Assembly: GCF_003386285.1 (NCBI RefSeq)
Contig: NZ_QPNC01000035.1
Coordinates: forward strand, 42,576-106,575
DNA length: 64,000 nucleotides
Source of the DNA: Nocardiopsis sp. FIRDI 009
GTDB taxonomy: Bacteria; Actinomycetota; Actinomycetes; Streptosporangiales; Streptosporangiaceae
Reading direction: 5' to 3'
Position 1 is the stretch's first letter. Each line of letters opens with the position of its first letter. Under the pieces are notes generated by a model that was not told the origin of the DNA, did not search any database, and saw nothing but the letters and a program-made list of their open reading frames with translations. This document shows positions 1 through 8,214 of the stretch, one piece after another. The position numbers and the translations under genes are program-made.

Positions 1-672
1 ATCCCGGGTGTGGACCACGCGGTGTTCTACCGTCCGGCGGACGAGAAGAACGTGGTCGGCGGGGACTTCTACGACGTGTTCGCCGCCAGCGGCCGGTGGT
101 GTTTCGCGGTCGGCGACGTGTGCGGAACGGGGCCGGAGGCCGCCGCGATCACGGGGCTGGCGCGGCACACGCTGCGGGCGCTGGCCAGGGAGGGGTTCTC
201 CCCGGCGCACATCATGCAGCGGCTGAACATGGCGATCCTGGACGAGAACACCTCGACCCGGTTCCTGACCATGCTCTACGGGGAGATGACCCCGGCCACC
301 GACAGCGGCGGCGGGATGCGGGTGCGGATGGTGTCGGCGGGGCATCCGCTGCCGCTGCGGCTGAACCAGAAGGGCGAGGTGAGCTCGTTCGGGTCGTCGC
401 AGCCGCTGTTGGGCGCGTTCGAGGACGTGGGGTTCGAGACCGAGAGCGTGGACCTGCGGCCCGGCGAGGTGGTGCTGGCGGTGACCGACGGGGTGACCGA
501 GCGGCGGAGCAACTCGGACATGCTGGGCGACGAGGGGTTGAAGGAGATCTTCTCCGGGTGCGCCGGGCTGACCGCGCAGGCGGTGATCAGCCGGATCGAC
601 CGCGAGCTGGAGGAGTACGCGCCCGGCGGGCACACCGATGACACCGCGATGATGGTGCTGCGGCTGCTGTAG
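1..672 (+). CDS. SpoIIE/PP2C-type serine phosphatase, C-terminal part (5' end outside window)
   Basis: The reading frame is open from the first base, so the start and any sensor domains lie upstream. The 223 visible residues form a PPM-type SpoIIE phosphatase domain. An early VGGDFYD motif and GDVCGTG supply metal-binding aspartates, the middle has VSAGHPLPL, and VTDGVTERR and HTDDTAMMVLRL close the fold. Family members dephosphorylate anti-anti-sigma factors in partner-switching pathways. Here that role is inferred; the cognate RsbW/RsbV partners are not adjacent. An RsbW-like ATPase lies about 11.5 kb away. The gene ends cleanly with TAG. Confidence 0.9.
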   Translation: MPGVDHAVFYRPADEKNVVGGDFYDVFAASGRWCFAVGDVCGTGPEAAAITGLARHTLRALAREGFSPAHIMQRLNMAILDENTSTRFLTMLYGEMTPATDSGGGMRVRMVSAGHPLPLRLNQKGEVSSFGSSQPLLGAFEDVGFETESVDLRPGEVVLAVTDGVTERRSNSDMLGDEGLKEIFSGCAGLTAQAVISRIDRELEEYAPGGHTDDTAMMVLRLL

Positions 673-882
673 CCTCTGCGGGCTCTCCAGCGGTGGGCCC
701 GACCGTGTCGGAACCGCGCCCATCGAACCCCTGCTCCCACCGGCGAACACCGGAGGCCGACCGGAGAAGCACCCCGCCGCGCGGTGGTGGACGCGATCCG
801 CTACACGGGAGGACGCGATGCCGTTCGCCAACGGGCGTGGACGAGCGAGGGCCTCGCTTCCCGACCCTTCTCAAACACGCTC

Positions 883-1275
883 TCAGAGAGCTCCCCAGGG
901 GCGGTACCCACACCCCATCGCAGCGCAGCGGCCGTCAGCGGGATGACGCCTGTGCATATAGGTCGGAAAATCGACGCTCAACATGACGAGGGTGTCGTCC
1001 AGACCGTTCGGAACCTCATAATCAGGGTCGAAGTCCATGAAGGCCCAGATATCGGCGTCGCCCCTCTCGTCGCCCGTCATCGGTCCGATCCGGGTGATGA
1101 GCCACGGCATGTGGTTCTGGGACCAGACGCGGTCCCCCGCACCCACGCGATGGCCGTCCGCGGTCACGAACTCCTTCCGCGCCAGGCGCCCCTCCCCCTC
1201 GTCGCCGCCAGACGGGGATTTCATCATCAGCCACAGGATCACGCCGACGACGGCGACGAGCAGCAGGAACTCCAC
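883..1275 (-). CDS. Hypothetical small membrane-anchored protein
   Basis: A 130-aa protein of unknown function. The first about 17 residues form one hydrophobic helix (FLLLVAVVGVILWLMM), followed by a soluble acidic domain containing RVWSQNHMPWLITRIGP and DIWAFMDFDPDYEVP. This looks like a single-pass anchor with a small cytoplasmic or extracytoplasmic domain. The GTG start is weakly supported because the purine-rich AAAGG lies very close to it. It stands alone and is transcribed towards the SpoIIE gene. The coding frame is plausible, but I do not recognise a family. Confidence 0.55.
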   Translation of the reverse strand: MEFLLLVAVVGVILWLMMKSPSGGDEGEGRLARKEFVTADGHRVGAGDRVWSQNHMPWLITRIGPMTGDERGDADIWAFMDFDPDYEVPNGLDDTLVMLSVDFPTYMHRRHPADGRCAAMGCGYRPWGAL

Positions 1276-1560
1276 GGCCTTTCACCACACTTCCTCCGCA
1301 CGAGACCGGCGGTGGTAGGCGCTTCTCCGGTCAACCTGATGAAATCATCACCGCCATCGACTGTCCATATTCTCCCGGTTATTTCTGCAGGAACACGATG
1401 AAGCAGAAAAATACGTCGACCCTCTGGTCAGGGGGAAGAAAGCACGAACCCCGGAAGGCAGCTGATCGCGCGACCGCTCACCTCGTCGCATGACCGGGCC
1501 CAGGGCGGCCGACGCTCCCGCCGAGCATCCGCGAGGCCGTCTCGCGGGCACGGGGATCCG
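1276..1560. other. Intergenic stretch, relatively AT-rich
   Basis: This is 285 bases between two minus-strand genes, and part of it (1340-1430) is clearly less GC-rich than its neighbours. A 31-codon plus-strand frame at 1398-1493 has an AGGA about 5 bases upstream of its ATG but shows no recognisable protein. I see no convincing terminator or RNA gene. Confidence 0.4.
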
Positions 1561-2166
1561 CTACAGCCAGCCCATGTCCTGGGCGGTCCGGATGGCCGCC
1601 ATCCGGTTGTCCGCCCCGGTCTTGCCGATGGCGTTGGACAGGTAGTTGCGCACGGTCCCCTCGCTGAGGTGCAGCGACCGGGCGATCCGCGCCACGGTCG
1701 CCCCGTCTGAGGCCGCCCGCAGCACCTCCGTCTCCCGGTCGGTGAGGGGGCTCTCCCCGCCGACCATCGCCGCGGCGGCCAGGTCGGTGTCGATGTACCG
1801 TCCGCCGTCGTGGACCCGGCGGATCGCCCCGGCCAGCTGGTCGGCGGGGGCGTCCTTGGCCAGGAAGCCGCGCGCGCCGGAGGACAGCGCCCGGCGCAGG
1901 TACCCCGGGCGGCCGAAGCTGGTGAGGATGACCACCCCGCAGCCGGGCGCCTCCTCACCGAGCCGCCCGGCGACCTCCAGCCCCGTGGCCCCGGGCATCT
2001 CGATGTCGAGGACGGCGATGTCGGCACCGTGTTCGCGGACGGCGTCGACCACCTGGTCGCCCCGACCGACCTCGGCGACGACCTCCAGGTCCTCCTCCAA
2101 CCCGAGGAGTGCGGCGATCGCTCCCCTGACGAGGTGTTCGTCATCCGCCAGAACGATCTTGATCAA
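1561..2166 (-). CDS. NarL/DesR-type two-component response regulator
   Basis: This 201-aa regulator has an N-terminal receiver domain. Its acidic pocket is ADDE (D8, D9), the phospho-acceptor is D54 in VLDIEMPG, and a Lys sits in FLAKDAP. A C-terminal LuxR/NarL helix-turn-helix spans about residues 137-201 (LTDRETEVL, ARSLHLSEGTVRNYLS). I chose the TTG start at 2166 because AGGAAGGG lies just upstream and the protein then begins at the receiver fold. A longer in-frame extension to 2265 lacks homology-like sequence. No histidine kinase is adjacent, so it is an orphan here. It diverges from the HtrA-like protease gene, with only about 170 bases between the two starts, which makes the protease a possible target (inference). 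Confidence 0.88.
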   Translation of the reverse strand: MIKIVLADDEHLVRGAIAALLGLEEDLEVVAEVGRGDQVVDAVREHGADIAVLDIEMPGATGLEVAGRLGEEAPGCGVVILTSFGRPGYLRRALSSGARGFLAKDAPADQLAGAIRRVHDGGRYIDTDLAAAAMVGGESPLTDRETEVLRAASDGATVARIARSLHLSEGTVRNYLSNAIGKTGADNRMAAIRTAQDMGWL

Positions 2167-2334
2167 GGACTGCCCTTCCTTTGCGCCACGGTGGCAAGGG
2201 GACGCTATCGTGCCGGGAAGGACTGCGTCACACGGACTCGAAACCCTGCCATATCGCTCTCTCACCCTGCTCTAACCCGCGCGAACCATCATGGGGCCTG
2301 TCAGCAGGGATCGTCCCGCGAGTCGGAGGCTGAG

Positions 2335-4023
2335 TTGAACCCCAACGAATCGAGTGCAGGCACGGCGGCCGGGAACGAGGAGCCCGAGTACCGTCCAGCC
2401 GAGCCCGCCGACCAGCCCGAGGCGTCCGGCCCGGCCGGGGAGCACTCCTCCCGGGACGACGACGCCCAGCAGACCGCACCCGCCGACCGGGGGGCGGGGA
2501 GCGACGTCCCCGGCGCGGTGTCCGACACCGCGCCGGACGCCGTGTCCGGTCAGGAGACCGGGCCTCGGTTCGTCCCCACCGGTCCCGCACACGACTGGGC
2601 CGGCCCCGAGACGTCCGGTCAGGCGGCCTACACCTACCCGGCGCCTCAGCCGCACGGCGCCGAAGGCGCCTGGTCCACCGGCCCGAGCGGGGGCCCGGCC
2701 GGTGGCCACCCGGGCGCGTACGCCCACCACCCGGGCGGGCCGGTGCCGCCGCACGGCGGTCAGGGGGGACCGGGCGGTGACGGCGCGGCGTTCTCCGGCG
2801 GCCACCCCGGTTTCGGCGGACCGGGGGGAACCCAGGGGCCGGGAGGACCCGGTGGGCCCGGCGGCCCCGGGCAGCCGCCGTTCGGCCACCAGGGGCCTCC
2901 TCCGGGTCAGGTACCGCAGCCCGACAGGCCCCGCGGAGGACGCGTCGTCACCGTCGCGGCGATCACCGCCCTGATCACCAGCCTCATCGTGGGTCCGATC
3001 GCCGCGGCGGGCACCGCCTACCTGCTGCCGGGCGGAATGTCGTCCCCGATCAGCTCGCTCAGCGGCGAGCAGGGGTCGACGCCCACCGAGGGCGAGGTCA
3101 GCGAGGTCGCCGAGGCCGTGCTGCCGAGCGTGGTGTCCATCGAGACCGTCAACGGCAGCGGCAGTGGGGTGATCATCTCCTCCGACGGCCAGATCCTCAC
3201 CAACGCGCACGTGGTGGAGTCCGCCCGGGAGGGGGCACTCCAGGTGACGTTCAACGACGGCACCTCCGCCCGCGCCGAGATCCTGGGGGTGGACACGGTG
3301 TCCGACATCGCGGTGATCCAGGCCGAGGGCCGCACCGGCCTCGAACCGGCGGTGCTCGGCGACTCCGACCAGGTCGGGGTGGGGGCCGACGTGATCGCGA
3401 TCGGTTCGCCGCTGGGCCTGTCCGGCACGGTGACGGCGGGTGTGGTCAGCGCGCTGAACCGGCCGGTGAACACGGGCGTGACCGAGGGCGAGTCCGGACC
3501 CACCTCCACGGTGATCAACGCCATCCAGACGGACGCCGCGATCAACCCGGGCAACTCCGGGGGGCCGCTGGTGAACATGAACGGCGAGGTCATCGGGATC
3601 AACACCGCGATCGCCGCGATCTCGCAGGACAGCGGATCGGTGGGCCTGGGGTTCGCGATCCCGGTCAACCAGGTCCGGCCCATCGCCGAGCAGCTGATCG
3701 AGGAGGGCTCCGCCAGCTACGCCGCGATCGGGGCGACCATCACCCGCAGCGCGGTGGGCGGAGCGGAGATCGTGGGGGTCAACGAGGGCAGCGCCGCCGA
3801 GGAGGCGGGACTGTCCGCAGGCGACGTGGTGGTGTCCGTCGACGGGGAGACGGTCTCCTCGCCCGACCAGCTCATCGCGCTGATCCGTTCGCACCGGCCG
3901 GGTGACGAGGTGACCTTCGGGGTCCTGGAGGGCGGCACCGGCAGCCCGCAGGAGGTGAAGGTGACGCTCGGGGAGCAGACCTCCTCCTCGGTCAGGTCGG
4001 GCACGGACGGTGTCAACGACTGA
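2335..4023 (+). CDS. HtrA/DegP-like membrane-anchored serine protease with PDZ domain
   Basis: A 562-aa S1C-family protease. The TTG start is preceded by GGAGG at good spacing. Residues 1-200 are acidic, then Pro/Gly-rich (repeated GPGGPGG), and predicted to be cytoplasmic and disordered. One membrane segment lies at about 203-230. A trypsin-like domain follows, with the triad His292 (TNAHVV), Asp324 (TVSDIAVI) and Ser408 (PGNSGGPL), and then one PDZ domain at about 462-555 (NEGSAAEEAGLSAGDVV). It should degrade or chaperone misfolded proteins outside the membrane. In mycobacteria, an MprAB system controls an HtrA-like protease (PepD). An MprAB-like pair lies 2 kb downstream here, so the same link is plausible but inferred. 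Confidence 0.93.
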   Translation: MNPNESSAGTAAGNEEPEYRPAEPADQPEASGPAGEHSSRDDDAQQTAPADRGAGSDVPGAVSDTAPDAVSGQETGPRFVPTGPAHDWAGPETSGQAAYTYPAPQPHGAEGAWSTGPSGGPAGGHPGAYAHHPGGPVPPHGGQGGPGGDGAAFSGGHPGFGGPGGTQGPGGPGGPGGPGQPPFGHQGPPPGQVPQPDRPRGGRVVTVAAITALITSLIVGPIAAAGTAYLLPGGMSSPISSLSGEQGSTPTEGEVSEVAEAVLPSVVSIETVNGSGSGVIISSDGQILTNAHVVESAREGALQVTFNDGTSARAEILGVDTVSDIAVIQAEGRTGLEPAVLGDSDQVGVGADVIAIGSPLGLSGTVTAGVVSALNRPVNTGVTEGESGPTSTVINAIQTDAAINPGNSGGPLVNMNGEVIGINTAIAAISQDSGSVGLGFAIPVNQVRPIAEQLIEEGSASYAAIGATITRSAVGGAEIVGVNEGSAAEEAGLSAGDVVVSVDGETVSSPDQLIALIRSHRPGDEVTFGVLEGGTGSPQEVKVTLGEQTSSSVRSGTDGVND

Positions 4024-4050
4024 ACCAGGCGACCACGGTCGTCCCTTCCC

Positions 4051-4088
4051 AGGGGCGGCCCCGGGTACGGGGACCCGGGGCCGCCCCT
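4051..4088 (+). terminator. Strong hairpin terminator after the HtrA-like gene
   Basis: A perfect 16-bp inverted repeat (arms 4051-4066 and 4073-4088, beginning AGGGGCGGCC) with a 6-base loop, 28 bases after the protease stop. It has no T-tract, as is usual in high-GC actinobacteria. Confidence 0.75.
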
Positions 4089-4090
4089 CA

Positions 4091-4126
4091 CCGTGCCGGG
4101 GTGGTGGCGGACCCACCCCGGCACGG
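4091..4126 (+). terminator. Second tandem hairpin
   Basis: A perfect 14-bp inverted repeat (arms 4091-4104 and 4113-4126) with an 8-base loop, directly following the first hairpin. The two probably act together as a tandem terminator. Confidence 0.6.
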
Positions 4127-4294
4127 GTCCGGGTGCCACCGGGTGCGAGCACCGCCGCCCCACCCCCGGATCCGGGTGCGCGCACTCTCGTAGCGACCGC
4201 GGAACCCCCACCCGCCGCCCACTGTCCCGGACACCTGGTGGCTGCGGCCCTGGACCCTGCCGCTCGCCCTGGCCACCCTCGTGTTCCCGGCCCT

Positions 4295-4332
4295 CTCGGT
4301 CCCGCACCACCTCGGAAGGGACCCCCGAGCTG
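4295..4332 (+). repeat. Imperfect direct repeat, copy 1
   Basis: This 38-bp unit starts CTCGGTCCCGC and ends GGACCCCCGAGCTG. It is repeated 62 bases downstream at 4357-4393 with several substitutions and a 1-base deletion. Both copies lie in the possible decayed gene before the glycosyltransferase. Confidence 0.7.
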
Positions 4333-4356
4333 CTACTGCCGATGATCGTGGGCCTG

Positions 4357-4393
4357 CTCGGTCCCGCGCCGTCTGGGAAGGGACCCCGAGCTG
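4357..4393 (+). repeat. Imperfect direct repeat, copy 2
   Basis: This 37-bp second copy of the unit at 4295-4332 shares CTCGGTCCCGC and GGAAGGGACCCC/GAGCTG. The single-base length difference changes reading frame across the repeat. Confidence 0.7.
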
Positions 4394-4665
4394 TCCGGGG
4401 TCCCCGCCCGCGAGGGCGTCGCCCGGCACTGTCCGATGCTGTGGACCCACGTCATCGACAACACGGTTCCGATGCTCCCAGTCGTCGTCCAGGTGTGGCC
4501 GTGGGGCCGTCGCGCGGCGGCCTCCCGGCCGTCCGCGGCGTCAGGTGCTACCTGACCGGTCGCCCCGCCGTCACCGGAAGGTCGGTGGCGGTCAACTCAC
4601 GTGATCCACACTCGTGCCTGTCCGGCGCGCCCCCAACGCCGCCCCGCCCGCAGGAGAGCACCCCC

Positions 4666-6012
4666 ATGCCGACGTCCTTCGTCTCCCCCGCCCCCTCCAC
4701 CCCGCGGATCCCGACGCGGGTGGTGACCGGCCCGCGCCCCTCCGGCACACGGGGTCGCGGGGTCCGGCTCCTCATCGGAACCGACACCTACCCGCCCGAC
4801 GTCAACGGCGCGGCCTACTTCACCGCCCGGCTGGCCCGGGGGCTGGCCGAGCGCGGTGTGTCCGTGCACGTCGTATGCCCTTCACCCGAGGGGCGGCCGT
4901 ACGTGGTCGAGCGTGACGGAGTGGTGGAGCACCGGCTGCGGTCGATGCCCTCGTTCGCCCACGAGAGCGTCCGCCTGACCATCCCGGCGGGAACGCGCGG
5001 CCACCTCGACCGCCTGTTCTCCCGCCTGCGTCCGGACGTGGTGCACGTCCAGAACCACTTCATCGTCGGCCGGACGCTCACCCGCGCGGCGCGCGACCAC
5101 GGCGTGCCGGTCGTGGCCACCAACCACTTCATGCCGGAGAACCTCTTCGACTACCTGCGGGTGCCCGAGTCCCTGCGGCCGCACGCGGCCCGGCTCGCCT
5201 GGTGGGACCTGCGCTCGGTCCTGTCCGGCGCCGAACACGTGACGACGCCGACCCCGGCCGCGGCGCGGCTGCTGCGCGACCAGGGGTTCACCCGGACGGT
5301 CGAACCGGTCTCCTGCGGGATCGACCTCGTCCGTTTCAGCCCCCCGCTCGGAGGCGCCTCCGAGCGTCGACGGCGGCGTGCCCGCCTGGGCCTGCCGGAC
5401 CGCCGGACGATGCTCTTCGTCGGGCGGCTGGACGGGGAGAAGCGCGTCGAGGAGCTGATCCGCGCCGTGGCGCGCACCCCGAACGTCCAGTTGGCCCTGG
5501 TCGGCAAGGGCGGCTGCCGAGGGAGGTTGGAGGCGGTGGCGGCGGCGGAGGGTGTCGCGGACCGGGTGGTCTTCCTGGGGTTCGTGGCCCACGCCGACCT
5601 GCCGGACGTCTACCGCTGCGCCGACGTGTTCACCATCGCGAGCATCGCCGAGCTCCAGAGCATCGCCACGCTGGAGGCGATGGCGAGCGGTCTGCCCGTG
5701 GTGGCGGCGGACGCGATGGCCCTGCCGCACCTGGTCGAGGTCGGGCGCAACGGGTACCTGTTCCCGCCCGGTGACCACGAGACGCTGGCGCTGCGGGTGG
5801 CGGACGTGGTGGCCGACGAGGACCGGCGGCTGCGGATGGGCGAGCGCAGCCGGGCCCTGGCGGAGCGGCACCGGTTGGCGGACTCCCTGGAGCGGTTCGA
5901 GCGCATCTACCGCGACGCCGCGCGCGGTGCGGCGGTCGGGTCGGACAGCGCGTTCGGGTCGGCCGGCGCGGCCGGGTCAGTCGTCCTCCCGGCGCGGCGT
6001 GAACAGCGGTAG
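4666..6012 (+). CDS. GT4-family glycosyltransferase (GT-B fold)
   Basis: A 448-aa retaining glycosyltransferase of the GT4 family. The N-terminal Rossmann half contains GTDTYPPDVNGAAYF, the acceptor-side motif typical of PimB/MgtA-like lipid mannosyltransferases. The C-terminal half has FVGRLDGEKRVEELIRA and the donor-binding E-x7-E region (SIAELQSIATLEAMASGLPVV). The ATG at 4666 follows CAGGAG; longer in-frame extensions run through the non-coding gap. It probably adds a hexose from a nucleotide sugar to a lipid or envelope glycan at the cytoplasmic membrane. Its last 36 bases overlap the convergent histidine-kinase gene. Confidence 0.88.
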   Translation: MPTSFVSPAPSTPRIPTRVVTGPRPSGTRGRGVRLLIGTDTYPPDVNGAAYFTARLARGLAERGVSVHVVCPSPEGRPYVVERDGVVEHRLRSMPSFAHESVRLTIPAGTRGHLDRLFSRLRPDVVHVQNHFIVGRTLTRAARDHGVPVVATNHFMPENLFDYLRVPESLRPHAARLAWWDLRSVLSGAEHVTTPTPAAARLLRDQGFTRTVEPVSCGIDLVRFSPPLGGASERRRRRARLGLPDRRTMLFVGRLDGEKRVEELIRAVARTPNVQLALVGKGGCRGRLEAVAAAEGVADRVVFLGFVAHADLPDVYRCADVFTIASIAELQSIATLEAMASGLPVVAADAMALPHLVEVGRNGYLFPPGDHETLALRVADVVADEDRRLRMGERSRALAERHRLADSLERFERIYRDAARGAAVGSDSAFGSAGAAGSVVLPARREQR

Positions 6013-7461
6013 GCGGAACCCGACGACCGCGCCGCCGCCCTCCCGGTTACGCGCGAACACGTCGCCGCCGTGCGCGCGGGCGATGTCGCGCACCATCGCC
6101 AGCCCGAGGCCGGAGCCGGGCAGGCCGCGGGCCTCGGTGGCGCGGTAGAACCGCTCGAAGACGCGGTCGAGCTGCTCGGGGTCGATGCCGGGGCCGCGGT
6201 CGAGAACCTCCACGACGCCGTCGTGCACACGGACCTCGATGGGCGCGGTGCCCTCGGGGTCGAACTTGGCGGCGTTCTCCACCGGGTTGGCGATCGCGCG
6301 TTCCAGGGCGCCGGGACGGCCCCACACGACGCTGTCGTCGGCGTGCACGGTGATGTCGCGGCCGGTGCGCCGCCGGGTCCGGACGGCGACGCGTTCGGCG
6401 ACGTCGCCCAGGACGACGGCGCTTCGGGGTTCGTCCTCGTGCTCGCCGGTGGCCAGGCCGACGAGTTCGTTGACGAGCGAGGTGAGTTCGCGCGTCTCGC
6501 CCCGGAGGTCGTCGATGAGTCGTTCACGCGCCTCGGGGGTGAGCCGGTCCACCCTGCCCAGCACCTGCACGTTGGTGTAGAGGCTGGTCAGCGGCGTGCG
6601 CAGTTCGTGGGCGGCGTCCTGGACGAGACGGCGCTGATCCTCCTTGGAGCGGGCCAGGCGCCCGAGCATGGCGTCGAACGCGCTGCTGAGGCGGCCCACC
6701 TCGTCACGGCCGGCCTCACCGTCGCCCCCGCCGTCGCTGACCGGGTCGAGACGCCCGGTGGAGCTGACGTACTCGGCGGCGTCGGTGAGACGGACGAGGC
6801 GCTGGGTGGTCCGGTGTCCGACGAGCCAGCCCGCCCCCGCGGCGGCCAGCGCGACCAGCAGCCCCACCCACAGGATCTGGGTGGCGAGCCGGTCGATCAT
6901 CGCCTCCACCGGCGACAGGGGTTGCAGGAGCTGGATGGCTCCGCGCTGCCCGCCGACGGAGACCGTGGCCAGGCGGAAGTCGCGCCCCTCGGCGTTCACC
7001 TGGCGGACCTCGGTGACCCCCGGCTGCGTGTCCCGGGCGACCTCCAGGTCCCGTTCGTCGGAGGGGAGGATGACGGCCCGGTCGGGGTTGGCCGCGGTGA
7101 TCGACAGGTTGCCGGCCGGGCCGAGGTACTGCGCCTGGTACCTGCCGCTGGACATGATGACGAGGGCGGCGCCGACCGTCTCCCCCTCCCCGGAGGCGTG
7201 CCGGGCGACCAGCTGCTCGGACAGCGCGTCGACGGCGCGGTCGAACTCCTCCCGGGCGTCGGTCCGGATCAGCGAGGCGGCGGTGGTGTAGGCGAGGGTG
7301 CCCACGAGGGCGATCGTCACCGCCGCCACCAGGGCGAACAGGACGGCGAAGCGGGTGCCCAGCCGCCAGTCGCGCGGCTGGGCCAGCAGAGCGCGCCACC
7401 GGGGGCGGTCCGCGCCCCGCCGGGGGTCCTGCGGCACTGGGTTCGGCGGCGGGGCGGTCAT
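5977..7461 (-). CDS. MprB-like sensor histidine kinase
   Basis: A 494-aa transmembrane sensor. It has a short cytoplasmic N-terminus, a first helix (FAVLFALVAAVTIALVGTLAY), an extracytoplasmic domain of about 130 residues and a second helix (ILWVGLLVALAAAGAGWLVG). HAMP then leads to HisKA with the phospho-acceptor His285 in AAHELRTPLTSL, followed by HATPase_c with NAAKF, DRGPGID and GSGLGLAMV. The initiating codon overlaps the stop of the response-regulator gene by 4 bases, so the two are co-translated. It should sense an envelope signal and phosphorylate that regulator. By analogy with MprB, cell-wall or detergent stress is a candidate signal; the real one is unknown. Confidence 0.93.
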   Translation of the reverse strand: MTAPPPNPVPQDPRRGADRPRWRALLAQPRDWRLGTRFAVLFALVAAVTIALVGTLAYTTAASLIRTDAREEFDRAVDALSEQLVARHASGEGETVGAALVIMSSGRYQAQYLGPAGNLSITAANPDRAVILPSDERDLEVARDTQPGVTEVRQVNAEGRDFRLATVSVGGQRGAIQLLQPLSPVEAMIDRLATQILWVGLLVALAAAGAGWLVGHRTTQRLVRLTDAAEYVSSTGRLDPVSDGGGDGEAGRDEVGRLSSAFDAMLGRLARSKEDQRRLVQDAAHELRTPLTSLYTNVQVLGRVDRLTPEARERLIDDLRGETRELTSLVNELVGLATGEHEDEPRSAVVLGDVAERVAVRTRRRTGRDITVHADDSVVWGRPGALERAIANPVENAAKFDPEGTAPIEVRVHDGVVEVLDRGPGIDPEQLDRVFERFYRATEARGLPGSGLGLAMVRDIARAHGGDVFARNREGGGAVVGFRLPLFTPRREDD

Positions 7462-8159
7462 GACCGGAGGGTGTACCCGACGCCGCGGACGGTCTGGATG
7501 AGCGGCGGACCGTCGCCCTCCAGCTTGCGGCGCAGGTAGCTGATGTAGACGGCGAGGTTCTTGGACTCGGGGCCGAAGTCGTAGCCCCAGATGCGGTCGT
7601 AGATCGTCGCGTGGTCCAGGACGATCCCCTCGTTGCGGACGAGGAGTTCGAGCAGGTCGAACTCGGTCTTGGACAGGTCGATCTCGCGGTCGCCGCGCCA
7701 GACCCGCCGGGCCAGCGGGTCGAGCCGCAGTTCGCCGACCTGGAGCGGGCCCTCCGCCGCTCCCTCCTCGCCGACGGGGGCGGCCCGGCGCAGCAGGGCG
7801 CGCAACCGGGCGAGGAGTTCGTCCAGTTCGAAGGGTTTGGCGAGGTAGTCGTCGGCGCCCGCGTCGAGCCCGGCCACGCGGTCGGGGGTCTCCACCCGCG
7901 CGGTGAGCATGAGGATCGGGGTGCGGTCGTTCTCGGCGCGCAGCACCCGGGTCACGCCCAAGCCGTCGACGCCGGGCATCATGACGTCGAGGATGAGCAG
8001 GTCCACGGGCTCGGCGTGCACGGAGGCGAGCGCCTGGACGCCGTCCGCCGCCGTGCGCACCTCGTAGCCCTCCAGTTGGAGCGCGCGTTCCAGCGACTCC
8101 CTGATCGCCCGGTCGTCGTCGGCGACCAGCACAGTGGCGGCGGCGGAGGTGGCTTCCAT
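7458..8159 (-). CDS. OmpR/MprA-like response regulator
   Basis: A 234-aa regulator. Its receiver domain has acidic DDD near the N-terminus, D58 in LILDVMMPG as phosphorylation site, and Lys in YLAKPFELDEL. A winged-helix Trans_reg_C domain follows (LSKTEFDLLELLVRN, RRKLE, IQTVRGVGYTLR). I prefer the ATG at 8159; an in-frame GTG two codons upstream (8165) is possible and no strong ribosome-binding site separates them. The gene precedes the kinase with a 4-base overlap. It probably activates envelope-stress genes, perhaps including the nearby HtrA-like protease (inference). Confidence 0.93.
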   Translation of the reverse strand: MEATSAAATVLVADDDRAIRESLERALQLEGYEVRTAADGVQALASVHAEPVDLLILDVMMPGVDGLGVTRVLRAENDRTPILMLTARVETPDRVAGLDAGADDYLAKPFELDELLARLRALLRRAAPVGEEGAAEGPLQVGELRLDPLARRVWRGDREIDLSKTEFDLLELLVRNEGIVLDHATIYDRIWGYDFGPESKNLAVYISYLRRKLEGDGPPLIQTVRGVGYTLRS

Positions 8160-8214
8160 GCCCACATGGTCCCGTATCCGGGTGAGAGGGTGGTAAGAGT
8201 CGGGTGAGGGCGTG

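Larger units (their letters stand above)
4230..4550 (+). pseudogene. Possible decayed membrane-protein remnant
   Basis: The 4127-4665 gap has no intact gene but holds protein-like stretches in three successive plus frames. Around 4230 one reads DTWWLRPWTLPLALATLVFP. From 4324 another reads ELLLPMIVGLLGPAP. From 4385 a third reads PELSGVPAREGVARHCPML then WTHVIDNTVPMLPVVVQVW. The hydrophobic composition suggests a membrane protein broken by indels. The frame changes coincide with two copies of a 37/38-bp repeat. This is an inference from composition; no family is recognised. Confidence 0.3.

Noticed and set aside
1398..1493. A possible 31-aa peptide with AGGA upstream of its ATG
   Set aside because: The translation is basic and featureless and has no recognised context. 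A chance frame is more likely.
2821..2880. Short GGACCCGGTGGG-type repeats resembling a repeat array
   Set aside because: They encode the Gly/Pro-rich N-terminal tail of the HtrA-like protease. There are no spacers and no CRISPR-like structure.
6070..7539. A 489-codon plus-strand frame
   Set aside because: It is antisense to the sensor kinase, which shows all histidine-kinase boxes.
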